NCBI RefSeq assembly: GCF_019039055.1
Contig: NZ_JAHOPB010000003.1
Coordinates: 310,001 to 374,000 of the forward strand
From: Reyranella humidisoli
GTDB lineage: Bacteria > Pseudomonadota > Alphaproteobacteria > Reyranellales > Reyranellaceae
Direction: 5' to 3'
DNA: 64,000 bases
This document shows, piece by piece, positions 55,545 to 64,000 of the stretch (position 1 is its first letter; each line of letters begins with the position of its first letter). The position numbers were made by a program, and so were the translations under genes. Below the pieces are notes generated by a model that saw nothing but the letters and a program-made list of their open reading frames with translations, was not told where the DNA came from and searched no databases.

Positions 55545-56613
55545 CCGGCTTAAGCCGGGAATACATCGCATAATGCCAATAGGGCCCGCCGTGATCGTCG
55601 AGGCCCATGATGTTGTCCTGCATGACGTAGCTGAAATCCTGTGGCGTGGCCGCGACCAGCTGCACGTTGGCTGGCAGGTCGCGCAGCACGGGATCGGCCT
55701 TCGGGCCGAACATGTGGAGGAGATGGATCTTCTCCCCCGTCTTCGAGGCGATGGCCTTGAGGAGTTCGCGCGATACCCGGTCGACATAGTCGGCGGCCGG
55801 CGCGGGACCGTCGCAATAGGCCGGATCGAACTTGCAGTGCATCGGGATCGTGTCGAGGGCCAGGCGGTTGTCGCTACCGAGCCGGGCGCGGATCAGCCTG
55901 TCCTTAGGATCGAGCTCGACGTCGGGAAAGGTCGCGGCCATCCAGTCGCGGATGCTGCGCAGCCGCGAGGGCGCCGCGACATGGCGTTCCTTGTAGTAGG
56001 CCGCATAGCCCAGCACGACGACGTCACCGGGACGGATGCGGTCCCTGATCCGATCCATCGTGACCAGGGCGTTGGCCCAGGAATATCCGGCGAGCGCGTG
56101 CAGTTCGACGGCCGAGTCGGGAAAGGCCGTCTGCAGAAGGAAGGCGAAGGTCTGCTCGTCGTTCACGCCGTCGCCGAATACGTAGGAATCGCCCAGCACG
56201 AAGATCCGTCGCGCAGCCGTGGCCGCCGCTGAACCGCTGAAGCGCGTGCCGTCCGCGTTGATCGTCACGATCGCGTCGAGATGCTCGGGCTTGCCCTGCC
56301 GCAGTCCGCTATAGCGGAACACGTATCGCCCGGGATTGGTCCGATACCCCTGCTCCGGATCCTCGGCGAAGAAGCCTGCCGGCTGACGCGTCATGCGCCG
56401 GTAGGTCGCCGGGTCCGGAAACGATCCGGGGAACAGCCAGCTCAGCCCCGTTCGTACCGCCAGAAACGTCGCAGGCTCCGAGGGCGGTCCGGGCAGGTTC
56501 GCGATCCTGTTCTTGTGGACGGCGTAGAGAAACGCCGAGGACGCAATTTCCAGAGCGACCCCGACGATCAGCGCCAGGATCACGTAGAAGACCGCCTTCT
56601 TCGGACCGCTCAC
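55525..56613 (-). CDS. Membrane-anchored SGNH/GDSL-like protein
   Basis: The 362-residue protein has one N-terminal transmembrane segment (about 8-30) and a GDS nucleophile motif at 141-143 (FVLGDSYVFGDGV). Late in the chain DDHGGPYWHYA resembles the catalytic D-x-x-H region of SGNH hydrolases. The role could be deacylation of a lipid, sugar or cell-wall component. The GTG start lies 12 bases after the upstream acyl-CoA dehydrogenase stop, so they are co-transcribed. Confidence 0.75.
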   Translation of the reverse strand: MSGPKKAVFYVILALIVGVALEIASSAFLYAVHKNRIANLPGPPSEPATFLAVRTGLSWLFPGSFPDPATYRRMTRQPAGFFAEDPEQGYRTNPGRYVFRYSGLRQGKPEHLDAIVTINADGTRFSGSAAATAARRIFVLGDSYVFGDGVNDEQTFAFLLQTAFPDSAVELHALAGYSWANALVTMDRIRDRIRPGDVVVLGYAAYYKERHVAAPSRLRSIRDWMAATFPDVELDPKDRLIRARLGSDNRLALDTIPMHCKFDPAYCDGPAPAADYVDRVSRELLKAIASKTGEKIHLLHMFGPKADPVLRDLPANVQLVAATPQDFSYVMQDNIMGLDDHGGPYWHYAMYSRLKPVIAARP

Positions 56614-56625
56614 GCGATGCCCGCC

Positions 56626-57840
56626 TCAGAGGCCGAGCATCGCCTTGGCCAGCACGTTGCGCTGCACTTCCGACGAACCGCCGTAGATCGTCGTCTTGCG
56701 CGTGTTGAAGTAGCGCGGCGAGACGTCGTCGACATACTCGCCGCCCACGGGGACGATGTTGCTGTCGTAGTTGCGCAGCTCGGTGAACGGCGTGCCGTAC
56801 CAGCCGACAGCCTCGACGGCGAGTTCGGTCACCTTCTGGCCGACCTCGGTGCCGCGCATCTTCACGACCGAGCCCATATTGCCCGGCGCGTCGCCGGTCT
56901 TGAGGCTCGAATAGAACATCAGCTCGTTCATCTCGATGGCGTCGATCTCCATTTCGACGGCCGCCATCTTCTCACGCCACTGCGCATCGCCCGAGAGCGA
57001 CTGGCCCTCGCTCATCTGCGTCCGGGAGAGCGTCTGGAGATGGCGGAAGGCCTTGCGCAGCCGCGGCCCGAAGGCTTGCCCGCCGCGCTCGAATTCGAGC
57101 AGGAACTTGGCGTAGGTCCAGCCCTTGTTCTCCTCGCCCACCAGGTTCTCGACCGGCACCTTCACGTCGGTGAAGAAGACCTGGTTGACCTCGTGGCGCA
57201 TCGGCGTGCGCGTGCCGTCGACCAGGTAGATCGGGTCGAGCGTGATGCCGGGCGACTTCATGTCGATGAGCAGGAAGGAGATGCCCTCCTGGCGCTTGCC
57301 CTCGTTGGAGGTGCGCACGAGGCAGAAGATCCAGTCGGCGAAGTGGGCGTTGGTCGTCCAGATCTTCTGGCCGTTCACGACATAGTGGTCGCCGTGGCGC
57401 TCGGCCTTGGTGCGCAGGGACGCGAGGTCGGAGCCGGAGCCCGGCTCGGAATAACCCTGGCACCACAGTTCCTCGGCGGCGGCGATCTTGGGCAGGAAGC
57501 GCTTCTTCTGCGCATCGCTGCCGAACTTCATCAGGACGGGCGCGACCATCTTGATGCTGAAGGACGAGAGATAGGGCGAATCGGCCCGCGCCATCTCCAT
57601 CTCGAAGATGAACTTCTGCGTCGAGGTCCAGCCCGGCCCGCCATATTCCTTGGGCCAGTTCGGGCAGAGCCAGCCCTTGCCCGCCAGCTTCTTCTGCCAC
57701 TGCACCAGCCGCTCCTTGGAGACGTGACTGGTGCGGCTGCGGCGACTTTCCTCCGCCACTTCCGGCGGCATGTTGGCGCTGATCCAGTCGCGGACTTCCT
57801 GCTGGAAGGCCAGTTCCTGTTCGCTGAAAGCTAGACGCAT
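56626..57840 (-). CDS. Acyl-CoA dehydrogenase (first of two paralogues)
   Basis: The 404-residue flavoprotein has the N-terminal helical bundle, the FAD/substrate strand CQGYSEPGSGSDLAS and NGQKIWTTNA, and the C-terminal TTIYGGSSEVQRNV. The glutamate of medium-chain enzymes at the start of that last motif is glycine, so the catalytic base must lie elsewhere, as in long-chain and isovaleryl types. The substrate is unknown. Its 3' end carries a partial inverted repeat around the stop codon. Confidence 0.9.
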   Translation of the reverse strand: MRLAFSEQELAFQQEVRDWISANMPPEVAEESRRSRTSHVSKERLVQWQKKLAGKGWLCPNWPKEYGGPGWTSTQKFIFEMEMARADSPYLSSFSIKMVAPVLMKFGSDAQKKRFLPKIAAAEELWCQGYSEPGSGSDLASLRTKAERHGDHYVVNGQKIWTTNAHFADWIFCLVRTSNEGKRQEGISFLLIDMKSPGITLDPIYLVDGTRTPMRHEVNQVFFTDVKVPVENLVGEENKGWTYAKFLLEFERGGQAFGPRLRKAFRHLQTLSRTQMSEGQSLSGDAQWREKMAAVEMEIDAIEMNELMFYSSLKTGDAPGNMGSVVKMRGTEVGQKVTELAVEAVGWYGTPFTELRNYDSNIVPVGGEYVDDVSPRYFNTRKTTIYGGSSEVQRNVLAKAMLGL

Positions 57841-57852
57841 GGTTGTTCCTCA

Positions 57853-57899
57853 CCGTCGTCTCGACCGGAGCGCCGAAGGCGCGCAGCGGAGAGACTTTT
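57853..57899. repeat. Single copy of dispersed repeat family B
   Basis: The sequence begins CCGTCGTCTCGACCGGAGC and matches the left arm of the inverted repeat at 38 kb over about 45 bases with two or three changes, including its small GCGCC-gaa-GGCGC hairpin. It is unpaired here. It lies between the two acyl-CoA dehydrogenase genes and is followed by another GC-rich stretch (57901-57961) with no gene. Confidence 0.8.
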
Positions 57900-57974
57900 T
57901 TCATTCCGAAGGACAGCGACGAGGGAGACGAGCCCCCTCGGCTTCGCTTCGCTACGCTCGGGGTGATGCTCGGC

Positions 57975-59186
<1,212 letters not shown>

Positions 59187-59283
59187 TGGGGGCTCCTTTT
59201 AGGGGGCGGAAGGTACCGCGCCGGGTTCCGGTGCGTAAAGCGTGCGCTAGACTGTTCCGCACGCGTTCAGCCCAGGAAATACG

Positions 59284-60612
59284 ATGTCCCCTCCCGTCCA
59301 GATCGTCGCGAGCGACGAGAAGCTCCCCGCCTCGGCCGAAATCGTGGTGATCGGCGCCGGCATCGCCGGCACGACGGCGGCGTATTGGCTGGCGAAAAAG
59401 GGTCACAAGGTCGCGCTCCTCGACAAAGGAGTGATCGGCGGCGAGCAGACCAGCCGGAACTGGGGCTGGTGCCGCCAGCAGCATCGCGACCTGCGCGAAC
59501 TGCCGCTGGCCATGAAGAGCCTGGAGATCTGGGGCGACCTCTCCCGCGAACTGGCCGCCGAGACCGGCTTTCGCCGCACCGGGCTCCTCTACGTCACCGA
59601 CCGGCCCGCAGATTTCGCCCAATGGGAAGCCTGGACCCTCAAGGCGCGCGAATACCAGATGCACAGCCGCGTGCTGAGCGGCGCCGAGGCGAAGCAACTG
59701 ACGCCGGGCAGCACGGGAAACTGGATCGGCGGCGTCCACTCACCCACCGACGGGCGCGCCGAGCCGTCGCTGGCCGGGCCGGCAATCGCGGAGGGCGCAC
59801 GCAGGCTCGGCGCCACGCTCCACCAGAATTGTGCGGCGCGCGGACTCGACATCACGAACGGCAAGGTTGCGGGCGTCATCACCGAGCATGGCATCGTCCG
59901 CACGCAGACCGTGCTGCTGGCCGGCGGCGCCTGGAGCTCCCTCTTCTGCCGCCGCCACGATCTGCGGCTCGCACAGGCCGGCGTGCGCTCGACATCCTTT
60001 GCAACGACGGCTGCGCCGGAAGTGACGGATGGCGGACTTTCCATGCCGGACGTCACGATCCGGCGCCGGCTTGATGGCGGCTATACGGTCGGGCTGGGCG
60101 GACGCGGCCTCGTCGAGCTGTCGCCGCAAGGCCTGCTCTATGCCCGCCAGTTCTGGCCGACCTTCAAGAAGCGCCGCGCCGGCCTCACCTTCGGCATCGG
60201 CCGCTCGTTCCTCGAAGGGCCGGAATCCTTTGCCAACTGGTCGTTCGACCTCGAATCGCCCTTCGAGCGCCAGCGCACGCTCGATCCCGCCGCCGATCCG
60301 GTGCTGGTCCAGCGCGGCCTCACGCGGCTCGGCGATCACTACCCCGCGCTGAAGGGGTTGAAGGTGGCGCATGCCTGGGGCGGCATGATCGATTCGACTC
60401 CCGACGGCATCCCGGTGATCTCCGCCGTCGATCCCCTGCCCGGCCTCTTCCTCTCGACCGGCTACACCGGCCATGGCTTCGGGATCGGCCCGGGCGCCGG
60501 CCGGCTCGCCGCCGACCTCATCGCCGGCGATCCGCCGATCGTCGACCCGACGCCGTTCCGCTACAGCCGGATGATCGACGGCACCGACCTCGGCGAGCCG
60601 GGAATGATGTAG
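59284..60612 (+). CDS. FAD-dependent amino-acid oxidoreductase, DadA-like
   Basis: The 442-residue DAO-family flavoprotein has the dinucleotide motif EIVVIGAGIAGTTAAYWLAKKG near residue 20 and ends with TGYTGHGFGIGPGAGRLAADLI, the family's second FAD contact. NWGWCRQQHRD replaces the usual substrate-loop sequence. The substrate is probably an N-methyl or D-amino acid. No signal peptide is visible. It is divergent from the acyl-CoA dehydrogenases and convergent with the GST gene. Confidence 0.88.
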   Translation: MSPPVQIVASDEKLPASAEIVVIGAGIAGTTAAYWLAKKGHKVALLDKGVIGGEQTSRNWGWCRQQHRDLRELPLAMKSLEIWGDLSRELAAETGFRRTGLLYVTDRPADFAQWEAWTLKAREYQMHSRVLSGAEAKQLTPGSTGNWIGGVHSPTDGRAEPSLAGPAIAEGARRLGATLHQNCAARGLDITNGKVAGVITEHGIVRTQTVLLAGGAWSSLFCRRHDLRLAQAGVRSTSFATTAAPEVTDGGLSMPDVTIRRRLDGGYTVGLGGRGLVELSPQGLLYARQFWPTFKKRRAGLTFGIGRSFLEGPESFANWSFDLESPFERQRTLDPAADPVLVQRGLTRLGDHYPALKGLKVAHAWGGMIDSTPDGIPVISAVDPLPGLFLSTGYTGHGFGIGPGAGRLAADLIAGDPPIVDPTPFRYSRMIDGTDLGEPGMM

Positions 60613-60634
60613 GTCGCTTCGCTGCGCTCTTCAT

Positions 60635-60723
60635 TGTCATCCTGAGCGCAGCGAAGGATCTCACGCCTGAGCCAGGAAGGTGCAGGTTGACCCGCAAGGT
60701 CCTTCGCGGCGCTCAGGACGACG
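60635..60723. repeat. Inverted pair of dispersed repeat family A
   Basis: Copies at 60635-60661 (TGTCATCCTGAGCGCAGC then GAAGGATC) and 60697-60723, its degenerate complement (GGTCCTTCGCGGCGCTCAGG), face each other 35 bases apart between the convergent oxidoreductase and GST genes. The first core is identical to those at 32.2 kb. Confidence 0.8.
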
Positions 60724-60729
60724 TGAAGG

Positions 60730-61416
60730 TCAGGCGACCTTCTTTCCGAGATGCGGGAACATCGCGAGCTTCGCCGCCTCGTCCATCTCGGCCTTGAAGG
60801 CGTGTTTGTCCTTCAGGGCGAGCGCGCGGACGGCCGCCGGGCGGGCGCTGACCTCGGCGAGGTGGCGCTGCAGGTTGGGAAACTGCTTGGGCGCCTCGGC
60901 ACCCAGCACGAAGGGGATCAGCCGCGACCAGCCCCACAGCGCCATGTCGACGATGCTGTAGTTGTCGCCGCACATGAACTGCTGCTTGGCCAGGCGCGCT
61001 TCGAGGATGCCCCAGTGACGCTGCGCCTCGAAGGTGTAGCGGTTGACGGCATATTCCTTGGGCTCGGGCGCGAAGTTGCGGAAGTGCACGGCCTGGCCGG
61101 AATAGGGACCGATGCCCGAGGCCACGAACATGAGCCAGGACAGAGCCTCGCCGCGCCCCTTGGACGTTGCGGCCGGCATGAACTTGCCAGTCTTCTCAGC
61201 GAGGTAGAGCAGGATCGCGTTGCTGTCGAAGACGGTCTCGCCGTCGTCGATGATGACCGGCACCTTGGCGTTGGGATTGATCGCCAGGAATTCCGGGGAA
61301 TGCTGCTCGCCCTTGCGGGTGTCGACCGGCACCGGCTCGTAAGGCAGGCCCATCTCCTCGAGGCACAGCGCCACCTTCATCGGGTTCGGCGCCATGTTGT
61401 AATAGAACTTGATCAT
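60730..61416 (-). CDS. Glutathione S-transferase family protein
   Basis: The 228-residue protein has a thioredoxin-like N-terminal domain (MAPNPMKVALCLEEMGLPYE, NPNAKVPVI with the cis-proline, TVFDSNAILLYL) and a C-terminal helical domain with NYSIVDMALWGW. It resembles the YfcG-like GSTs. The ATG has an ACGGAGAG sequence. It follows the two TctC genes on the same strand by 38 bases. Confidence 0.9.
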   Translation of the reverse strand: MIKFYYNMAPNPMKVALCLEEMGLPYEPVPVDTRKGEQHSPEFLAINPNAKVPVIIDDGETVFDSNAILLYLAEKTGKFMPAATSKGRGEALSWLMFVASGIGPYSGQAVHFRNFAPEPKEYAVNRYTFEAQRHWGILEARLAKQQFMCGDNYSIVDMALWGWSRLIPFVLGAEAPKQFPNLQRHLAEVSARPAAVRALALKDKHAFKAEMDEAAKLAMFPHLGKKVA

Positions 61417-61454
61417 GTTTCTCTCCGTCACTCGTTACGCGTGGCTGTCGTTCG

Positions 61455-62423
61455 TCACTCCGGCTTGGCGCCGGACTGCTTGATGATGGGATCCCAGAAG
61501 GCCATCTGGTCATCGTAGAACTTCTTGGCCTGTTCCGGTGTGGAATCGACGAGCTCAAGAGCCAGTTCGTTGGCCTTCTTCACCATGTCGGGCTGCTTCA
61601 GCGCCTGGTTGAAGGCGGCATTCAGCCTGTCGATGATCGGCCGCGGCGTCTTGGCAGGCGCGTAGGCGGCGTACCAGGTGTTGATCGCGTAATCGAAGCC
61701 GGTCGCCTCCTGAATCGTCGGGACGTCGGGAAGCTGCGGCAGGCGCTTCTGGGAGGCGACGCCCAGGACGCGCACCTTGCCGCCGTCGATGAAGCCCTTG
61801 CTCGACTGCAGCGTATCGATCTGGAAGCCGTGACGGCCGGCGATCATGTCGACCATGCCCGGGGCCGAGCCTCGATAGGGCACGTGCAGCGCATCGCCGC
61901 CGGCGCGAGTCGCGAACAGATAACTGGCGAGATGGATCATTCCGCCATTGCCCGACGAGGCATAGGAATACTTGCCCGGATCCTTGCGCAGCATGCCGAC
62001 CAGTTCCGGCGTGCTTTTCGCACCGTCCATTGGCGCCAGCAGGATCAGCGGCGCACTTGCCACGTAGGCGATGGCCGCCAGCCCGTTGACCGGATCGTAG
62101 CCCAGCGACTTGCCGTAGAGCGCCGGCGCCATCGCCATGGTCGAGGCGCTGAACAGGATCGTGTAACCGTCGGGCTTCGCATCGGCGACCATCGCGGTGC
62201 CGATATTGCCGGTGGCGCCGGGCTTGTTCTCGACGATGACCTGCTGGCCGAGGATCTCCGAGAGCCGCGGCGCCAGCAGGCGCCCGACCACGTCGGTCGG
62301 CCCACCCGCGGCAAAGGCGATGATCATGCGGATCGGCTTGTCGGGATAGGTCTGCGCGGCGGCAGGAGTGGCAAGAGCCATCGCCGCGAGCGCGGCGAGC
62401 GCTCCCCGTCGTGTGAACGTCAT
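61455..62423 (-). CDS. TctC/Bug-family periplasmic substrate-binding protein
   Basis: The 322-residue protein has a signal peptide (cleavage near AAAQTY) and YPDKPIRMIIAFAAGGPTDVVGR, AKPDGYTILF and LHVPYRGSAPGMVDMIAGR. It is clearly paralogous to its upstream neighbour, 13 bases away. No TctA/B membrane partner is in the window. Confidence 0.93.
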   Translation of the reverse strand: MTFTRRGALAALAAMALATPAAAQTYPDKPIRMIIAFAAGGPTDVVGRLLAPRLSEILGQQVIVENKPGATGNIGTAMVADAKPDGYTILFSASTMAMAPALYGKSLGYDPVNGLAAIAYVASAPLILLAPMDGAKSTPELVGMLRKDPGKYSYASSGNGGMIHLASYLFATRAGGDALHVPYRGSAPGMVDMIAGRHGFQIDTLQSSKGFIDGGKVRVLGVASQKRLPQLPDVPTIQEATGFDYAINTWYAAYAPAKTPRPIIDRLNAAFNQALKQPDMVKKANELALELVDSTPEQAKKFYDDQMAFWDPIIKQSGAKPE

Positions 62424-62436
62424 CGTCGTGTTCCCC

Positions 62437-63411
62437 CTATTCCACTTTTGCGCCCGAGGCCTTCACGATGGGCGCCCACATTGCCATCTGGTCCTCGTAG
62501 AACTTCTTCGAGGTGGCCGGCGTCGACTCGACGAGATCGATGCCCGCAGCCCTCGCCTTCTCCATCATTTCCGGAGTCTTGACAGCCTGGTTGATCGCGG
62601 CGTTCAGCCTGTCGACGATCGGCCTCGACGTACCGGCCGGCGCGAAGATCAGGTTCCAGGTGACAACCTCGATCGCAATACCGGTCTTCTCCTGGACGGT
62701 CGGCACGTCGGGCATCGAGGCCGCGCGCCTGGTGTCGCAGACCGCCAGGATCTTCAGGCGGCCGGCATCGGCGAAGCCCTTGCTGCTGCCCAGCGTGTCG
62801 ATCTGGAAGGCATGGCGCCCCGCCAGCGTGTCTTGCATGGCCGGCGCCGAACCCTTGTAGGGCACGTGCAGCGCATCGCCGCCCGCGCGCTGGGCCAGCA
62901 GCAGACTGCCCATGTGGATCAGGCTACCGTTACCCGGCGACGGATAGGAATGCTTCCCCGGCTCCTTGCGCAGCGCTGCGACCAGTTCCTCAATCGAGCC
63001 GATGCCGCCGGCGGGCGCCACGACGATCATCGGGACCGTGGTGAAGTGGGCCACCGCCTCCAGGCCCTTGATCGGGTCGTAGGGCAGCTTGTCGTAAAGC
63101 GCCGGCACGATACCCATGATCGACGTGCCGACCAGCAGCGTGTAGCCGTCGGGCTTGGCGTCGGCCACGATCTGCGAGGCGATGTTGCCGGCGACGCCCG
63201 GCTTGTTGTCGACGATGACCTGCTGGCCGAGGATCTCCGTCAGCCGCTGCGCCAGCAACCGGCCGGCAATGTCGGTCGGTCCGCCCGGGGGAAAGCCGAT
63301 GACCAGCCGGATCGCGCGATCCGGATAGGTCCCCTGAGCCTGTGCCCCGGCAGTCGATGCCGCGAGTGCCAAGCCGGCGGCCAGTACGCGCCGCCGTCGG
63401 ATGACCGTCAT
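62437..63411 (-). CDS. TctC/Bug-family periplasmic substrate-binding protein
   Basis: The 324-residue protein has an arginine-rich signal peptide (MTVIRRRRVLAAGLALAAS), compatible with Tat export though the twin-arginine context is not complete, then YPDRAIRLVIGFPPGGPTDIAGR. LHVPYKGSAPAMQDTLAGR aligns with the next gene. The ATG at 63411 follows GGAGGAAAC, which fixed the start. It leads the TctC-TctC-GST operon. Confidence 0.93.
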   Translation of the reverse strand: MTVIRRRRVLAAGLALAASTAGAQAQGTYPDRAIRLVIGFPPGGPTDIAGRLLAQRLTEILGQQVIVDNKPGVAGNIASQIVADAKPDGYTLLVGTSIMGIVPALYDKLPYDPIKGLEAVAHFTTVPMIVVAPAGGIGSIEELVAALRKEPGKHSYPSPGNGSLIHMGSLLLAQRAGGDALHVPYKGSAPAMQDTLAGRHAFQIDTLGSSKGFADAGRLKILAVCDTRRAASMPDVPTVQEKTGIAIEVVTWNLIFAPAGTSRPIVDRLNAAINQAVKTPEMMEKARAAGIDLVESTPATSKKFYEDQMAMWAPIVKASGAKVE

Positions 63412-63571
63412 TGTTTTGTTTCCTCCGCTTTGCCGCGAGTTTAGGGCGCTGCAGGCGTCATGCAATGGAGGCGGGTCGCGTGGCGAACATCTCCTGAAAT
63501 TCCGGACTAATCCAAATCGTGTAAAGATGATCGAGCTGCAAATCTTGGCATTGGCAACAAGGGTGATTGTC

Positions 63572-64000
63572 GTGACCGAATCCTCGAAGAGCGCCCGGAT
63601 CGCGGTCGACAATGCTTCGCTCGCCGACCTGCGGGAGGCGCTGACACAGGGACGCGCCACATCCAGCGAACTGACCCAGGCCTACCTCGCCCGCATCGAG
63701 GCCTATGACCGGAACGGCCCAGGCCTGAACTCCGTGCGCGTCACCAATCCAGATGCCCTGTCGATCGCCGCCGGCCTGGACGCCGTGAAGCCCTCGGCCG
63801 AACGGCCGCTCGCGGGCCTGCCGATCCTGGTGAAGGACAACATCGCCACCGGCGACAGGCAGCCCACCACCGCGGGCTCGCTGGCGTTGGCGGGAGCCCA
63901 TGCCCGGGACGACGCCCCCGTTGTCAGGAGGTTGCGGGACGCCGGGGCGGTCATCCTGGGCAAGGCGAACCTCACCGAATTCGCCAACGTCCTCGCGATG
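63572..64000 (+). CDS. Amidase-signature enzyme, 3' end outside window
   Basis: The open frame of 143 codons runs off the window. It contains the amidase-signature N-terminal part: helix LREALTQGRATSSELTQAYLARI, GLPILVKDNIAT with the catalytic lysine of the Ser-cisSer-Lys triad, and GAVILGKANLTEFAN. The cisSer and nucleophile lie beyond the end. The GTG at 63572 follows AAGGGTGA and was preferred over ATG 63527. The substrate is unknown; GatA-type function is unlikely without gatB or gatC. Confidence 0.85.
   Translation, partial: MTESSKSARIAVDNASLADLREALTQGRATSSELTQAYLARIEAYDRNGPGLNSVRVTNPDALSIAAGLDAVKPSAERPLAGLPILVKDNIATGDRQPTTAGSLALAGAHARDDAPVVRRLRDAGAVILGKANLTEFANVLAM

Noticed and set aside
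63458..63987. Minus-strand open frames at the window end
   Set aside because: They are shadows of the partial amidase, whose family motifs are clear on the plus strand.

Overview
The window is GC-rich, densely coding chromosomal DNA from an alphaproteobacterium. Gene order, not any single gene, shows this: rlpA-dac-tmk-holB-metG-tatD-MBL, mazG, hflX-hfq, ntrX-ntrY-ntrC-ntrB-dusB-ispDF, lipA-lpdA-pdhCBA-ftsB, eno, pyrG-secG-tpiA and ppiD-trpE are all arrangements typical of that class. A fused IspDF, a lipoyl domain on the E1-beta subunit and an NtrYX pair agree. Many orphan Bug/TctC binding proteins and acyl-CoA dehydrogenases suggest a Reyranella- or Rhodospirillales-like soil or water bacterium, but the genus is inference.

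Layout. 1-7.3 kb (+): septal and peptidoglycan enzymes, thymidylate kinase, DNA polymerase III delta prime, MetRS and two metallohydrolases, mostly with overlapping or touching ends. 7.3-8.9 kb: a secreted unknown, an AT-rich palindromic spacer and mazG. 8.9-20.6 kb (-): dusB-ntrB-ntrC-ntrY-ntrX, then a class IV aminotransferase and HAD phosphatase, then hfq-hflX, an orphan groES with its own near-consensus promoter, and an inositol-phosphatase-like gene. 20.7-29.5 kb: ispDF and a CinA-type amidase (+), then COQ10-like, lipA, the pyruvate dehydrogenase operon and ftsB (-). 29.6-33.6 kb: GST, DMT transporter, a MarR-GNAT fusion and enolase.

33.7-39.9 kb is an accessory block between eno and pyrG. 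It holds a nitrile-hydratase-like pair, a LysR regulator divergent from a TctC protein and a tartrate/D-malate dehydrogenase, and two secreted unknowns. 40-46.5 kb returns to core genes: pyrG, secG, tpiA, ppiD, trpE. From 46.5 kb to the end the region is accessory and catabolic: amidohydrolase, orphan oligopeptide-type binding protein, crotonase-SDR-TauD-unknown operon, aldo/keto reductase, a MerR-ATPase fusion, an SGNH-like membrane protein, two acyl-CoA dehydrogenases, a DadA-like oxidoreductase, GST, two TctC paralogues and the start of an amidase.

No rRNA, tRNA, CRISPR array, IS element or prophage is visible, and no gene-free stretch exceeds 300 bases. The largest gaps hold two families of dispersed inverted repeats. 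The observations most worth following up are the MerR regulator fused to an ABC/AAA-like ATPase, an NtrX whose Walker B aspartate is lysine, a nitrile-hydratase-like pair with a changed substrate pocket, a perfect LysR-type operator carrying two back-to-back -10 boxes, and the palindromic repeats.
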